NCBI RefSeq assembly: GCF_000317105.1
Contig: NC_019693.1
Location: forward strand, 496,001 to 560,000
From: Oscillatoria acuminata PCC 6304
GTDB taxonomy: Bacteria > Cyanobacteriota > Cyanobacteriia > Cyanobacteriales > Laspinemataceae
Length of the DNA: 64,000 nucleotides
Direction: 5' to 3'
The translations under genes and the position numbers were made by a program. The notes under the pieces were generated by a model. It searched no databases. It had not been told where the DNA came from and worked only from the letters and a program-made list of their open reading frames with translations. Below are positions 51,501-59,557 of this stretch, in pieces (the stretch's first letter is position 1; every line of letters begins with the position of its first letter).

Positions 51501-51663
51501 AAAGTTGAAAACCAAAGGCTAAGAGGACCCCAGAAACTAAAGCCGCAAAAAATTGGGGTCCTGAAAATAAAACGGAAGACTGTTCTGGCGTCGGAACCAA
51601 CGGTGCCACAGGCACTTGAGCCAGTCCGCCCAACTCTATCATCCTTTGTACAATTTGAAACAT
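48526..51663 (-). CDS. Large membrane protein with seven or more helical repeats
   Basis: I start at ATG 51663 (GAGGTAGC upstream). The 1045-residue protein has about four N-terminal membrane helices (residues 35-185) and one at the C terminus (WWLFFTALVSGIAAAGAG...). Between them lie at least seven related units of about 80-95 residues. The clearest read ELNPEGIKRDLKKLLDDPQA, LRDRLSHFDRDTLVKLLSQR, LSEEEVNQIIDQLQ. Each unit looks like helical hairpins ending in an LEM/SAP-like helix pair. A Gln/Met-rich patch (QQSGMMQQGMMMAFN) is inside. The family is known to me only as cyanobacterial hypothetical proteins. Role unknown; a scaffold at the membrane is possible. Confidence 0.7.
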   Translation of the reverse strand: MFQIVQRMIELGGLAQVPVAPLVPTPEQSSVLFSGPQFFAALVSGVLLAFGFQLLLTNLSVAAGISYMGNTSRSSSSHSDSGDTLGGTIRKVETAVGVWTLVTVSIALFCAALLAVKLSLMVSVGLGAIVGLVIWATYFSILVWVSSTTVGSLVGSVVNAATSGFQSIVGTATSALGAKAASTQVVATAEAAAAAVRRELGQALDPDDIRENLEDYIQALKPAQLDLKGIRQEFENLLNEPQLHELATQGTLPDVDRASLVSLVSSRTDLSKRDINRIVDELEASWNKTKQKLQPQTNWMGELVSYIKDASPADLISDRLDSKIDRLIDAIGNQGQNKQNKGNQQSGMMQQGMMMAFNAALGMLMGRTDVSDFDVEKILSQLQEAKHKVTEGTDKVTRQIQGKPAEPYSALRADIENYVLNKYSWQMTPENIDREFRDVLFDPEADPGLIRQELERFRRGNFVDMLASRGVFTQKRIQEIASHLEAVRLQVLQTVTRAEEQQKAEDLRNRVERYLRHSPKETLKPADIERDFKKLISDPTADYREMRDRLAHIDRAMMIEMMRDRNDLTRDEAAEMLVALEQTRDVVLEESKGLQEAAQANLDLQWNHVQDYLRNTRKDELNPEGIKRDLGKLLDNPQAGLGALRTRLSHFDRDTLVKLLSQREELNEDQVNEVVDRVEYTWYNVSHAPQQVAEQAKEQYDHATSAITEYLRGTGKDELNPEGIQRDLKKLLDDPQAGAVAIRDRLAQMDRDTLVQLLAQRKDLSEEEVNQIIDQLQQNIRQVLRAPRRLASRVQQQTLEFEHAFEDYLRNTGKVELNPEGIKRDLQLLIADPRLGAKNLGQRIAHMDSTTVRALLAQRPDISEQEAQEIVDRMMSVRDQFMQQVQKVQDRIQAVVDGIFGRIRNYLNSLERPELNYEGLKHDMRTLFDDPQAGFDALRDRLSHFDRDTLIAVISSRDDISEADANRMVAQIEGVRNNILRRAERMQLETQRRLEQMKHEAERQVEETRKAAEVAAWWLFFTALVSGIAAAGAGALGVLLTARVL

Positions 51664-52117
51664 GGTAGCTACCTCGAACGTAGTAAATAAAATTGACTCC
51701 CACAATTCGATGAATGGGGTGAGCCACTGAGGATGAAGTCTTTTTAAGTTTTTTTTTGACACCTCCTTTAGACAGCATTGTTCTATACCCAAGTAAAAAC
51801 ATCCCCCTGAAGGCGGATTTATCAAAAATAATCCTGATCACCTCCTATTTCCGTTCCCACATTTGGCGCATCAAAATCACCCGGAAGATATCCGGTGGCC
51901 TAGAAAGGAGGGTTTTGGGGCCGATGAGTCTTGTTTTAGCAAAATGACAACAGTCCCGAGAGTGACTAACGTACCTGGATGAGTGCCCTTGTCAGGGTAT
52001 GTTGAGATCAAGATTAAGATACTTTGTATGAAGGGTCAGGGGAAACTTGACATCCGTTGCCATCTTCACCGCGTTTGTAAAAACCCTTCTTCAGCCGCAT
52101 TTAGGGGGGGAAAAAGC

Positions 52118-52157
52118 GATAATGTAGAGGCGATTCGAGAATCGCCTCTACATTATC
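52118..52157. repeat. 40-bp perfect palindrome
   Basis: 19-bp arms (GATAATGTAGAGGCGATTC and complement) surround only GA. It belongs to the TGTAGGGGC/TGTAGAGGC family. The gap 51664-52168 otherwise holds no gene that I can support; the part near 51663 must contain the promoter of the large membrane-protein gene. Confidence 0.75.
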
Positions 52158-52168
52158 ATCGGTTAAAT

Positions 52169-53668
52169 TTAGCTAACCGCTTGCCGATCGCGCTCCAACC
52201 TGCCAAATAACCCACGCCAGTCCCCTGCTGGACTTCCGGCTGAGTCAGCTTTCACCTCAAAGGTCATGTTACAGGCTTCCGACAGTTCTAACGCCTGCAC
52301 GCACAACTCGGCGATATCCTCTCGACTCACTTGACCCTTGATATTATCCCCTTGCTCAAAGATTAATCCATCCCCTCCCGGTTCTTCCGTGAGCGCACAA
52401 GGGCGGATAATCGTATAAGGTAATCCACTAGCGCGAATCGCCTCCTCACCCCGCAATTTCCAAGTTAAAATTCCCCCCAGTTGCTCATTCATTCTCACCG
52501 CTGGCGGTTCTGACTCTAAATCCAACCCTGGACGTCCCGGACGAGTCACCCCTGCCGAACTCACCTGAATAAACCGGGGTAAAGATGGACCGCCATAGGC
52601 TTTCAAAGAGTGAATTTGCAATTGAAACAGTCCAGGGGTAAATTTGGGATTCAAGTCGCCATCATACTCAAATTTACTCAGCATAATTTGCACCGAGCGA
52701 ATTTGACTAGCATCTAAAGGCGGGCAATCTTTCAAAGTTTTAGCGCGAAAAACCGGAATTAATTCTGAAAACGGAATCCGAACGGTAAATTCGATATTAG
52801 CAACGGTATCAAAGGAATAGCAGTAGGAAATGCTATCCCATTTCGGGTCTGTACGCAGAATAAATTTATACCGATTGCCATCGCCTTTGACTCGGATATC
52901 AATCCCTTCATAGGCAGATAAATCTAACGGGGGTTCAAAATTGCGGGTGCGAATGGAGACAAATCCACCGGAATTTGAAGTGGAAACATTCCCGGAAAAT
53001 AAAGCAGTGCGGTTAACCAGGCGGACATTACTTTCGCTGACTCCACCCATGACAATATCATCGAGGGCACCCCAAATTTCTTTGAGGTTGTCCGTGGGTT
53101 TGCTGAAATCAAAGATAATTTTTTCATGGGGTGCACCCAGGGTCGCCAGTTGACGACGGGTGGCATCGACTAAATTTTGAATGCCGCGATATTCGACTTG
53201 TTCGGGTATATCCAAGACTTCTGGGGTATAAAATTTGATGCCTTGATAATATTTTTCGCGGGTTGGGGTATCCCCTTCCACGGGTTGTACTCGGGTCCCG
53301 ATGCAGGAAATTACGGCGGTGACATCTTGCAGCAGGCGATCGCTCAAACTGTCGGCAAGGGTGATATCCGCATCCACCAAGTCCACTCCAGTCCCCAGCA
53401 TTTCCCGTCCCCGCTTGAGATCTCGGACTAATCCTCTAACAGAGTAACCCCGCTGTTGGAGTTTCTGCACAACCCGCTTCCCCACGCCTCCCGTGGCACC
53501 GGCAACGAGAATGACTCCCGGTTTTTCCGGGGTGCTGATGGTACTTTTCCCGCCAGTGAGCAGATTTCGGATCCAGGAAATATTCCCCAAAAACGGGACC
53601 ACTCCAAAATAGGAGAGGGTTTTCCAGAACCTGCCTGCATCCCATTTACGGCGTTTTTGTTCAGTCAT
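52169..53668 (-). CDS. SDR/NmrA-like protein with an inserted CIA30 domain
   Basis: The 499-residue protein begins with an NAD(P)-binding fold (VILVAGATGGVGKRVVQKLQ, about residues 46-65; ADSLSDRLLQDVTAVISCIG). A CIA30 jelly-roll domain is inserted (about 187-370: IIFDFSKPTDNLKEIWGALD, DDIVMGGVSESNVRL, IDIRVKGDGNRYKFILRTDP). It then returns to the SDR C-terminal half (FIQVSSAGVTRPGRPGLDLE, LPYTIIRPCALTEEPGGDG). The arrangement is common in cyanobacteria. CIA30 is named for complex I assembly in mitochondria; in cyanobacteria the role is unproven, possibly linked to NDH-1 or envelope sugar binding. Confidence 0.82.
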   Translation of the reverse strand: MTEQKRRKWDAGRFWKTLSYFGVVPFLGNISWIRNLLTGGKSTISTPEKPGVILVAGATGGVGKRVVQKLQQRGYSVRGLVRDLKRGREMLGTGVDLVDADITLADSLSDRLLQDVTAVISCIGTRVQPVEGDTPTREKYYQGIKFYTPEVLDIPEQVEYRGIQNLVDATRRQLATLGAPHEKIIFDFSKPTDNLKEIWGALDDIVMGGVSESNVRLVNRTALFSGNVSTSNSGGFVSIRTRNFEPPLDLSAYEGIDIRVKGDGNRYKFILRTDPKWDSISYCYSFDTVANIEFTVRIPFSELIPVFRAKTLKDCPPLDASQIRSVQIMLSKFEYDGDLNPKFTPGLFQLQIHSLKAYGGPSLPRFIQVSSAGVTRPGRPGLDLESEPPAVRMNEQLGGILTWKLRGEEAIRASGLPYTIIRPCALTEEPGGDGLIFEQGDNIKGQVSREDIAELCVQALELSEACNMTFEVKADSAGSPAGDWRGLFGRLERDRQAVS

Positions 53669-53926
53669 GGTGATTTTTCTCCAGTCTATTACGGGTTACT
53701 CTTTAGTGGTAGCAAATATTTGCGGATGGGGTGGGGGTGGGTTGCCGCACCGATCGCCCTTTGAGTTTCTCTGTTTTTGTCCGGTTCTCTTTTAACCCAA
53801 ATTGTAAATACTTCCAATCAGAGAATTTATGATTTGAATGGTCTGATGGGCAGGTTTAGGATATCATTGGTCAGAGTGACTAGGTTGAATAAATCGCCTG
53901 TTAAAATCGCAAAAATTAGGATTACA

Positions 53927-55252
53927 GTGAGGAAGTTGAACGGTTTAATTGTATTAGTAGCAACGGGTATTTTTCTAGAGCTTCTAACTGGAAATTTACC
54001 GGCACGGGCGCAAGCCAAGCCCAACTCCTTTTATCCTGACCGAGAAACTGGGATAATAAATGAGCCAATTTTTGTCAAATCTGGGGAGAAAATGACTCTT
54101 GTCCAACTACATCAAAATATAGACAAAATTGCTCAATCAAATTTACAAGTTTTAGAAGAAGTCTTAGAGGTTGTTAACACCCTGGAAGAACCCGAAGCAA
54201 AGGCCAGATTACTGACTGAAATTGCCATGAAATTTGCAGGTATCGCCCAAGAAGAACGCGCGCAAACTCTCTTGACTGATGCCTTAATCGCCGCGAATGA
54301 TATTGAAGAAGACTCGGTGCGGGTTCGGGCTAAAACTGCGATCGCCAGCGCCTATTTTCAACTGGGACAAGCCGAAACCGCTGCGGACTTGCTCTCGGAT
54401 GCATTAGCAACAGCAAATAACTTAGATGACTCCGGGGTAAAATCTAGCTTATTAGCCGAGATTGCCCTCACCTATGACACGCTTGGATTTGGCGATCGCT
54501 CCTTAGCGATTTTATCCGAAAGTCGTGACATTGCCCGTGACAGGCGATCGGCAGAATCCGCCGCCCTCTTTCCCTTTGAACCCACCGGGTGGGAAGGGCA
54601 AGTGGGACTGGGGGCTTCCTTCTTTTCCGGGGACAAAATCACCAGTGAAACCACCTTTAACTTCGCACTGGAACGCCAATGGCCAACGGATGAAGTAAAT
54701 TTCAGAATTAGTTTTACCAATGACTATGATGATAGTCGAGTTCCTCCAGAAGACGATAATCAAATCAAGGGTCAAATTGATGCAGAATATCGCCATCATG
54801 CCACGGAACGCTATCAATATTTTATCAGTTCCTTAGTCCGGCGGGATGAACCCGATGGGATTGATGTTCGGACCAATTTATATACGGGTCCAGGGATTAA
54901 CATCTGGCGCGCCGGTCCCGATCGCTCCTTTGATATGCAGTTGGGTCTAGGTATTCGTTATGAAGACTCCAACCGCCGCCGGGATGATTTGGATTTTCCC
55001 GTGGCTCAGTATCGAATGCGCTATAAAGATGTGTACTTTGATTTTCTTACCCTGCGTCAGTTCTTCACCTTTGAACTGCCCTTTGATGATTTGGAAGACT
55101 ATTATATAGAATCTTCTACGACGTTAAGAATTCCCATTATTCAAGGATGGTCGTTTAATAACAACTTGATTTTGAGATATGCTAGTAACCCATCTCTGGA
55201 TGATCCTAATTTACGGGTTGATTTCGTCACGGGAATTGAGTATCAATTTTAG
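53927..55252 (+). CDS. DUF481-type outer-membrane protein with TPR-like N terminus
   Basis: I choose GTG 53927 (AGG 6 bp upstream) because it yields a proper signal peptide (KLNGLIVLVATGIFLELLTG...ARAQA); ATG 53846 and TTG 53777 are longer alternatives. The 441-residue product has TPR-like helices (about residues 60-200: ARLLTEIAMKFAGIAQEERA; TAIASAYFQLGQAETAADLL). A beta-barrel region of the DUF481 type follows (about 215-441: GWEGQVGLGASFFSGDKITS, repeated aromatic strands), ending in Phe, the usual outer-membrane insertion signal. Probably an outer-membrane barrel with a periplasmic helical domain. Confidence 0.72.
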   Translation: MRKLNGLIVLVATGIFLELLTGNLPARAQAKPNSFYPDRETGIINEPIFVKSGEKMTLVQLHQNIDKIAQSNLQVLEEVLEVVNTLEEPEAKARLLTEIAMKFAGIAQEERAQTLLTDALIAANDIEEDSVRVRAKTAIASAYFQLGQAETAADLLSDALATANNLDDSGVKSSLLAEIALTYDTLGFGDRSLAILSESRDIARDRRSAESAALFPFEPTGWEGQVGLGASFFSGDKITSETTFNFALERQWPTDEVNFRISFTNDYDDSRVPPEDDNQIKGQIDAEYRHHATERYQYFISSLVRRDEPDGIDVRTNLYTGPGINIWRAGPDRSFDMQLGLGIRYEDSNRRRDDLDFPVAQYRMRYKDVYFDFLTLRQFFTFELPFDDLEDYYIESSTTLRIPIIQGWSFNNNLILRYASNPSLDDPNLRVDFVTGIEYQF

Positions 55253-55261
55253 GAAATGATT

Positions 55262-55410
55262 GGGGAGACGGGAGATGGGGGGGATGGGGGGGATGGGGGA
55301 GATGGGGAGGATCTGTGTAGTAACGACTTCAGTCGTTTCCATCTCCCGTCTCTCCCGTCTCTCCCGTCTCTCCCGTCTCTCCCGTCTCTCCCGTCTCTCC
55401 CTCATCTCCC
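55262..55410. repeat. Nine-base tandem repeat inside an inverted repeat
   Basis: About seven copies of CTCCCGTCT lie at 55340-55405, and a G-rich GATGGGGG tandem at about 55273-55310. GAGACGGGAGATGG (about 55265-55278) is complementary to CCATCTCCCGTCTC (about 55338-55351), so the transcript can form a long hairpin just after the gene at 53927-55252 and may end it. Copy number is probably variable. Confidence 0.7.
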
Positions 55411-55489
55411 CTAGCCTGAAATTGCGATTTGCGGCACAATGATAAGGAATAGGACCTATCTTTATCTGTTTTGAGAAACCTCGATAACT

Positions 55490-56779
55490 ATGCCCTTACA
55501 GCAGCTTACTCGCGAAACACCTGTTACTCCCGGATCCCAATCGGCTTTTGATTATGATGTGGCGATCGCCGGTGGTGGAATTGCTGGGACAACTTTAGCC
55601 GCCTCTTTAAAAGATTCAGGTTTAAAAGTTGTGCTAATTGAGGCATTGCCGCCGTCGGTTGCCGCTTCCCGAAATCAAGTGTATGCGCTTTCCCTGTTGT
55701 CCGGGCAAATTTTCCAGGCGGTGGGGGTGTGGGAGCGGATTTTACCGAAAATTACCCCATTTAATCAAATTAGTCTCTCGGATTCTGGACAAGAAGGGGT
55801 GCGCTTTCAACCGGCAGATTTAGGTCGAGAAACCCTCGGTTATGTGGGGGAACATCAGGTATTACTCTCGGCGTTGCAGGATTTTCTCACGGATTGTGCC
55901 AATGTGACTTGGAACTGTCCGGCGGAGGTTGTGGGAGTGGACTACCAACCCGATGGCGTGGTGGTAGAAGTCCAGTCGCGGGTTGAGGAAAACCCCAAAA
56001 CCCAACGAATTCGCACCCGGGTGTTAATTGCGGCGGATGGGGCACGATCGCGGATTCGGGAAGCAGCAAACATCAAAACTCGCGGTTGGAAATATTGGCA
56101 ATCCTGTATTACAGTTCAAGTTAAACCGGAAAAACCTCATGCCAATATTGCTTACGAACGATTTTGGCCCAGCGGACCCTTTGCCATTTTACCCCTGACA
56201 GAAAATCGCTGTAATATTGTCTGGACTGCACCCCATGAAGAAGCCAAAGCCTTAGCTGCCTTGGATGAAGCGGAATTTTTAGTGGAACTCCAGAAACGGT
56301 ACGGGGAACAAATGGGACGAGTCCAACCGATTAGCGATCGCCGAGTATTTTCCGTACAACTGATGCAAAGCAGTCGCTATGTGCAATCACGCCTTGCCTT
56401 AATTGGAGATGCGGCCCATTGTTGCCATCCCGTGGGGGGACAAGGGCAAAATTTGGGGATTCGGGATGCAGCAGCGATCGCCGAAATTCTCACTCAAGCA
56501 CATCACAGGGGAGAAGATATCGGGTCCCTGGGAGTCCTCAAACGATATGAACGCTGGCGAAAACTGGAAAATCTGACCATTCTAGGCTTTACTGACCTGC
56601 TCGATCGCCTTTTTTCTAATCAATTCTTACCGGCAGTTATCCTCCGTCATCTCGGATTATGGGGATTGCGAACCCTTCCCCCAGTCAAGCAGTTCGCCCT
56701 CCGATTAATGACAGGACAACTGGGACGACATCCTGAAACCGTGAAAGCGTTATCGGTCCCATCGAGTTCCTCCTTGTGA
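55490..56779 (+). CDS. FAD-dependent UbiH/COQ6-type monooxygenase
   Basis: The 429-residue protein has the Rossmann motif VAIAGGGIAGTTLAASLKDS (about residues 25-44), the DG motif LIAADGARSRIREAAN (about 180-195), and the GD motif LIGDAAHCCHPVGGQGQNLG (about 303-322). These place it in the UbiH/UbiF/COQ6 flavoprotein hydroxylases (TIGR01988). In cyanobacteria quinone synthesis makes plastoquinone, so the substrate is likely an aromatic quinone precursor or another phenolic. The following 120 bp contain a hairpin before the convergent peptidase gene. Confidence 0.85.
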   Translation: MPLQQLTRETPVTPGSQSAFDYDVAIAGGGIAGTTLAASLKDSGLKVVLIEALPPSVAASRNQVYALSLLSGQIFQAVGVWERILPKITPFNQISLSDSGQEGVRFQPADLGRETLGYVGEHQVLLSALQDFLTDCANVTWNCPAEVVGVDYQPDGVVVEVQSRVEENPKTQRIRTRVLIAADGARSRIREAANIKTRGWKYWQSCITVQVKPEKPHANIAYERFWPSGPFAILPLTENRCNIVWTAPHEEAKALAALDEAEFLVELQKRYGEQMGRVQPISDRRVFSVQLMQSSRYVQSRLALIGDAAHCCHPVGGQGQNLGIRDAAAIAEILTQAHHRGEDIGSLGVLKRYERWRKLENLTILGFTDLLDRLFSNQFLPAVILRHLGLWGLRTLPPVKQFALRLMTGQLGRHPETVKALSVPSSSSL

Positions 56780-56821
56780 TTTGTCCTTAGTCATTTGTGC
56801 TTTGGTTTAATGACAAACGAA

Positions 56822-56844
56822 AGGACACGGCAATGCCGTGTCCT
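56822..56844. terminator. Hairpin between convergent genes
   Basis: AGGACACGG pairs perfectly with CCGTGTCCT around CAATG. It lies between the stop codons at 56779 and 56902. No T-run follows, so efficiency is uncertain. Confidence 0.5.
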
Positions 56845-56901
56845 CAATCACCCGACTACCCTGAAAAAATTCCGACCCCTGAATCTGTTGCCCTTAAAAG
56901 T

Positions 56902-58755
56902 TCACCTAGAATAGACCGCTTGTCCCACCGTAGAATCGACCCGCAACTTCTGGCGATCGCCAGGAAGATAGGCTAACGGATCCGCCGCATCGGTCCCCGG
57001 AGGATAGAGTTCAAAATGTAAGTGAGGACCTGTACTATTGCCCGTACTGCCCATTTCTGCAATCAATTGACCTTGAATCACCTCCTGACCGGCACTGACC
57101 AAAATGCGATGATTGTGAGCGTAGCGAGTGAGACTGCCATCGGGATGCTCAATTTCCACTAAGTTGCCATATCCACCAGAATTCCAGCCGGCAAAGGTGA
57201 CGATGCCTGTTGCTGCCGCCATAATCGGTGTGCCAATGGGTCCAGCAATATCAATCCCCTTGTGCATTCGTCCCCAGCGCATTCCGAAACCGGAGGTAAA
57301 GACGCCTCGGGCGGGCCAGATATAGCCTTGAAAGAGTTCACCGGGTTCTGGAAGGTAGAAACTGGCTGCTGCTAGGGGGGGTAGTTCAGGGACCGGGGAG
57401 GGAGTCGATTGAATTCTGCCGCGTAAGGTTTCCAAACGGAGGCTGATGCTGTTTTCCAGGGGGTCTACGGACGTTTCAGATGGGGTAGGGGTGACGGGAC
57501 GAGGGGGTAATAGGGCGTTGAGGCTTTCCGAGGGGCGGTCCGGCCCTTCCCAAGTGGGTTGAAAGCGATCGCCCACCGGCACTGTCTCATCGGTGGGAAC
57601 TGCTTGGACGTTGAGATCGGGGGAGGGTTCAAGACTGGTGGAGGTGATGGCAAATCCCTCACCCCCAATCCCCCAACGGTTACTGGGTAAGGAGAATCGG
57701 GACTCAACTGCGGGGCGATCGCTCTGATGGAAGTTATCCAGGGAGTCCTCCGGACCCTCAGCGGTGTCCGGGGATTGAGGAAACAGGGTGACCACGCTTT
57801 CTGCGGGTAAGGGGGGAAACAGGGATGTAGTTATTTCCGGACTTTCCCCGGTGGGGGTGAAAGATTGAGACCTAGAAACCGTGGGAACCTCTGTTCCGGA
57901 GGATTCTGCCTCGACGATCGCCAGGGCCTGGTAAATAAAAGCGGCGACTTCCCCACGGGTGGCGATGCGATCGGGATTGGAAAACCAGTCATTCGGAGTT
58001 GTCCCTCCATAGATCTGCCCATGCTGTTCCAGTTTCTGCAAGAGGAGAATCGCCCCCGCTAGGGGTTCTTGTGCATAGGGGGGAATAGATGCCGAGGAAG
58101 ATGAAAAATAAGTCTCTACATTTCCCAGGATGTCCCTGGGGGGTTTTAAGTTTAAGCCATTGACTAGGGCAACTAACACTTGCAATCGGGGGATCGGTTG
58201 GTTGGGTTCAAACCCTTGGTTGGGCTCTCCTCCCATCCATCCCATTTCCGATGCCACAGCGATCGCCGTTTGCGCCCAGCCATCCTCCAGAACCTCTGCA
58301 CTCAACCGCTCATCCTGGGGGAGATAGCGGTCTTGGAACGCTCGTTGCAGCACGGTCGCAAATTGGGCCTGGGTCATGGCGGCATCGGGTTGAAAACTGC
58401 CATCGGGGAAGCCGAGAATAATTCCCTGAGCTTGCAGCACTTCAATAAATTCTTTGGCCCAGTGACCTTCTAGGTCCGTTAATGGCATTGGAGGCACAAA
58501 AGAGGCCCTCAAAGTGAGATCGCTAGGATTGAAGTCATTTAGACTTGGATCCAGCATTTTGTCCCGATCGCCAGGGATGAGTACAGCATAGTGCTGTAAG
58601 GCATCCTCTCCAAGGGGGTGAGGGTCGCGGACTTCGTTACTCCCTGGGGATGCCAGTGCTCGGGAACCTGCATTGGGACTGACACTGGCCTCTTGGGTTA
58701 AATCTGCTGTCACAATGGCCGCTAAAGTGCCAATTGCAAGCTGTTGAATGTTCAT
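56902..58755 (-). CDS. SLH-domain M23 peptidase
   Basis: The 617-residue protein has a probable short signal at the N terminus. An SLH module follows (about residues 90-200: LTDLEGHWAKEFIEVLQAQG, ILGFPDGSFQPDAAMTQAQF), then a long Pro/Ser-rich linker (about 290-460), and a C-terminal M23/LytM domain. The peptidase has HKGIDIAGPIGTPIMAAATG (first zinc ligands H and D) and GNSTGPHLHFELYPPG (HxH). It should cut peptidoglycan cross-links outside the cytoplasmic membrane, anchored by the SLH part. GGAGGCGAAC precedes the ATG. A structured leader lies upstream (58770-58990). Confidence 0.88.
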   Translation of the reverse strand: MNIQQLAIGTLAAIVTADLTQEASVSPNAGSRALASPGSNEVRDPHPLGEDALQHYAVLIPGDRDKMLDPSLNDFNPSDLTLRASFVPPMPLTDLEGHWAKEFIEVLQAQGIILGFPDGSFQPDAAMTQAQFATVLQRAFQDRYLPQDERLSAEVLEDGWAQTAIAVASEMGWMGGEPNQGFEPNQPIPRLQVLVALVNGLNLKPPRDILGNVETYFSSSSASIPPYAQEPLAGAILLLQKLEQHGQIYGGTTPNDWFSNPDRIATRGEVAAFIYQALAIVEAESSGTEVPTVSRSQSFTPTGESPEITTSLFPPLPAESVVTLFPQSPDTAEGPEDSLDNFHQSDRPAVESRFSLPSNRWGIGGEGFAITSTSLEPSPDLNVQAVPTDETVPVGDRFQPTWEGPDRPSESLNALLPPRPVTPTPSETSVDPLENSISLRLETLRGRIQSTPSPVPELPPLAAASFYLPEPGELFQGYIWPARGVFTSGFGMRWGRMHKGIDIAGPIGTPIMAAATGIVTFAGWNSGGYGNLVEIEHPDGSLTRYAHNHRILVSAGQEVIQGQLIAEMGSTGNSTGPHLHFELYPPGTDAADPLAYLPGDRQKLRVDSTVGQAVYSR

Positions 58756-58769
58756 TGTTCGCCTCCTCA

Positions 58770-58990
58770 GTTGGACAAAGCGTTAAATTCAGACCCAATC
58801 TGGGCATAAAAAAGCCCCCAGATCGTCCCCTGATGGGGTTCGTCATTGGGAAACGCTTTTCTTGAAAGTCGTACCCTTCCGGTGGTCAGGTCCTCTTCTG
58901 TGAACAACCCCCAGGGGTTTAGCAGGAATCACCTTGCTCACCTAATTTAGGGTTATCTATTGGCGTCGCTCCGGCCTATTCAGTGTTTCT
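58770..58990 (-). promoter_or_regulatory. Structured leader, possible riboswitch or attenuator
   Basis: On the minus strand the DNA upstream of the SLH-M23 gene contains several G/C-rich pairing blocks: AAACCCCTGGGGGTT, GGTACG..., then AACCCCATCAGGGG and ATCTGGG/CCCAGAT around CTTTTTT. The last two overlap and could act as alternative hairpins, one a terminator. Cell-wall hydrolase genes in cyanobacteria are often controlled by the c-di-AMP (ydaO) riboswitch, but I could not match its conserved core with confidence. The rest of the 802-bp gap to 59558 is AT-rich with no gene. Confidence 0.35.
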
Positions 58991-59557
58991 ACGGAATGTC
59001 CTGATCAAGTCAAGTTAATCCCTGAAGAATATTGCAATCTAAATGCTGTTTTAGGGAACCGAAATTCCGCAAAACGAGTCTTCTTGCAACATTCCCTCTG
59101 AAATTGGAAAGGCAGGCGATCGCCCGATAAAACCGGGTACTTATTCAAGCTCTATACTCAGATTCCACCCCCCAATCCGTACAGTTTCGTAAATTAATTT
59201 TCCTGAAAATCATTTTCGGGGATTTTTTTGCGCTGAACTTTCATGGTTTGAGAAATCTTAAGAATTAATTAAACTGCACTTTTTTTCAAAAAAAACATTG
59301 CACCTTCAACAGAATAAAAAAGTAGCAGTTCAAAGAAGGGACTCGGCTATTTTATCCACAAACAAGGGTAGCTACACCGCTGAAGCAACTCCTTTAGTTC
59401 AAAGTTTTTGTGGCAACAATAAAAGCCACAAGCACTTGGTGACTTCTGGCATATCACCCTGGCCTGTCTCAACTTTAAAATACAAAAAACGAGGGAATAA
59501 CCCAATCTATTTTCCTCTAGGGAATGGCAAAATAAAGACAACTAAAATCGACTTTCG

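Noticed and set aside
55340-55405. CRISPR-like array
   Set aside because: The repeats are nine bases in direct tandem without spacers, so this is a simple-sequence repeat.
58770-58990. A firm c-di-AMP (ydaO) riboswitch call
   Set aside because: The gene context fits but I could not align the conserved core; listed only as a structured leader.
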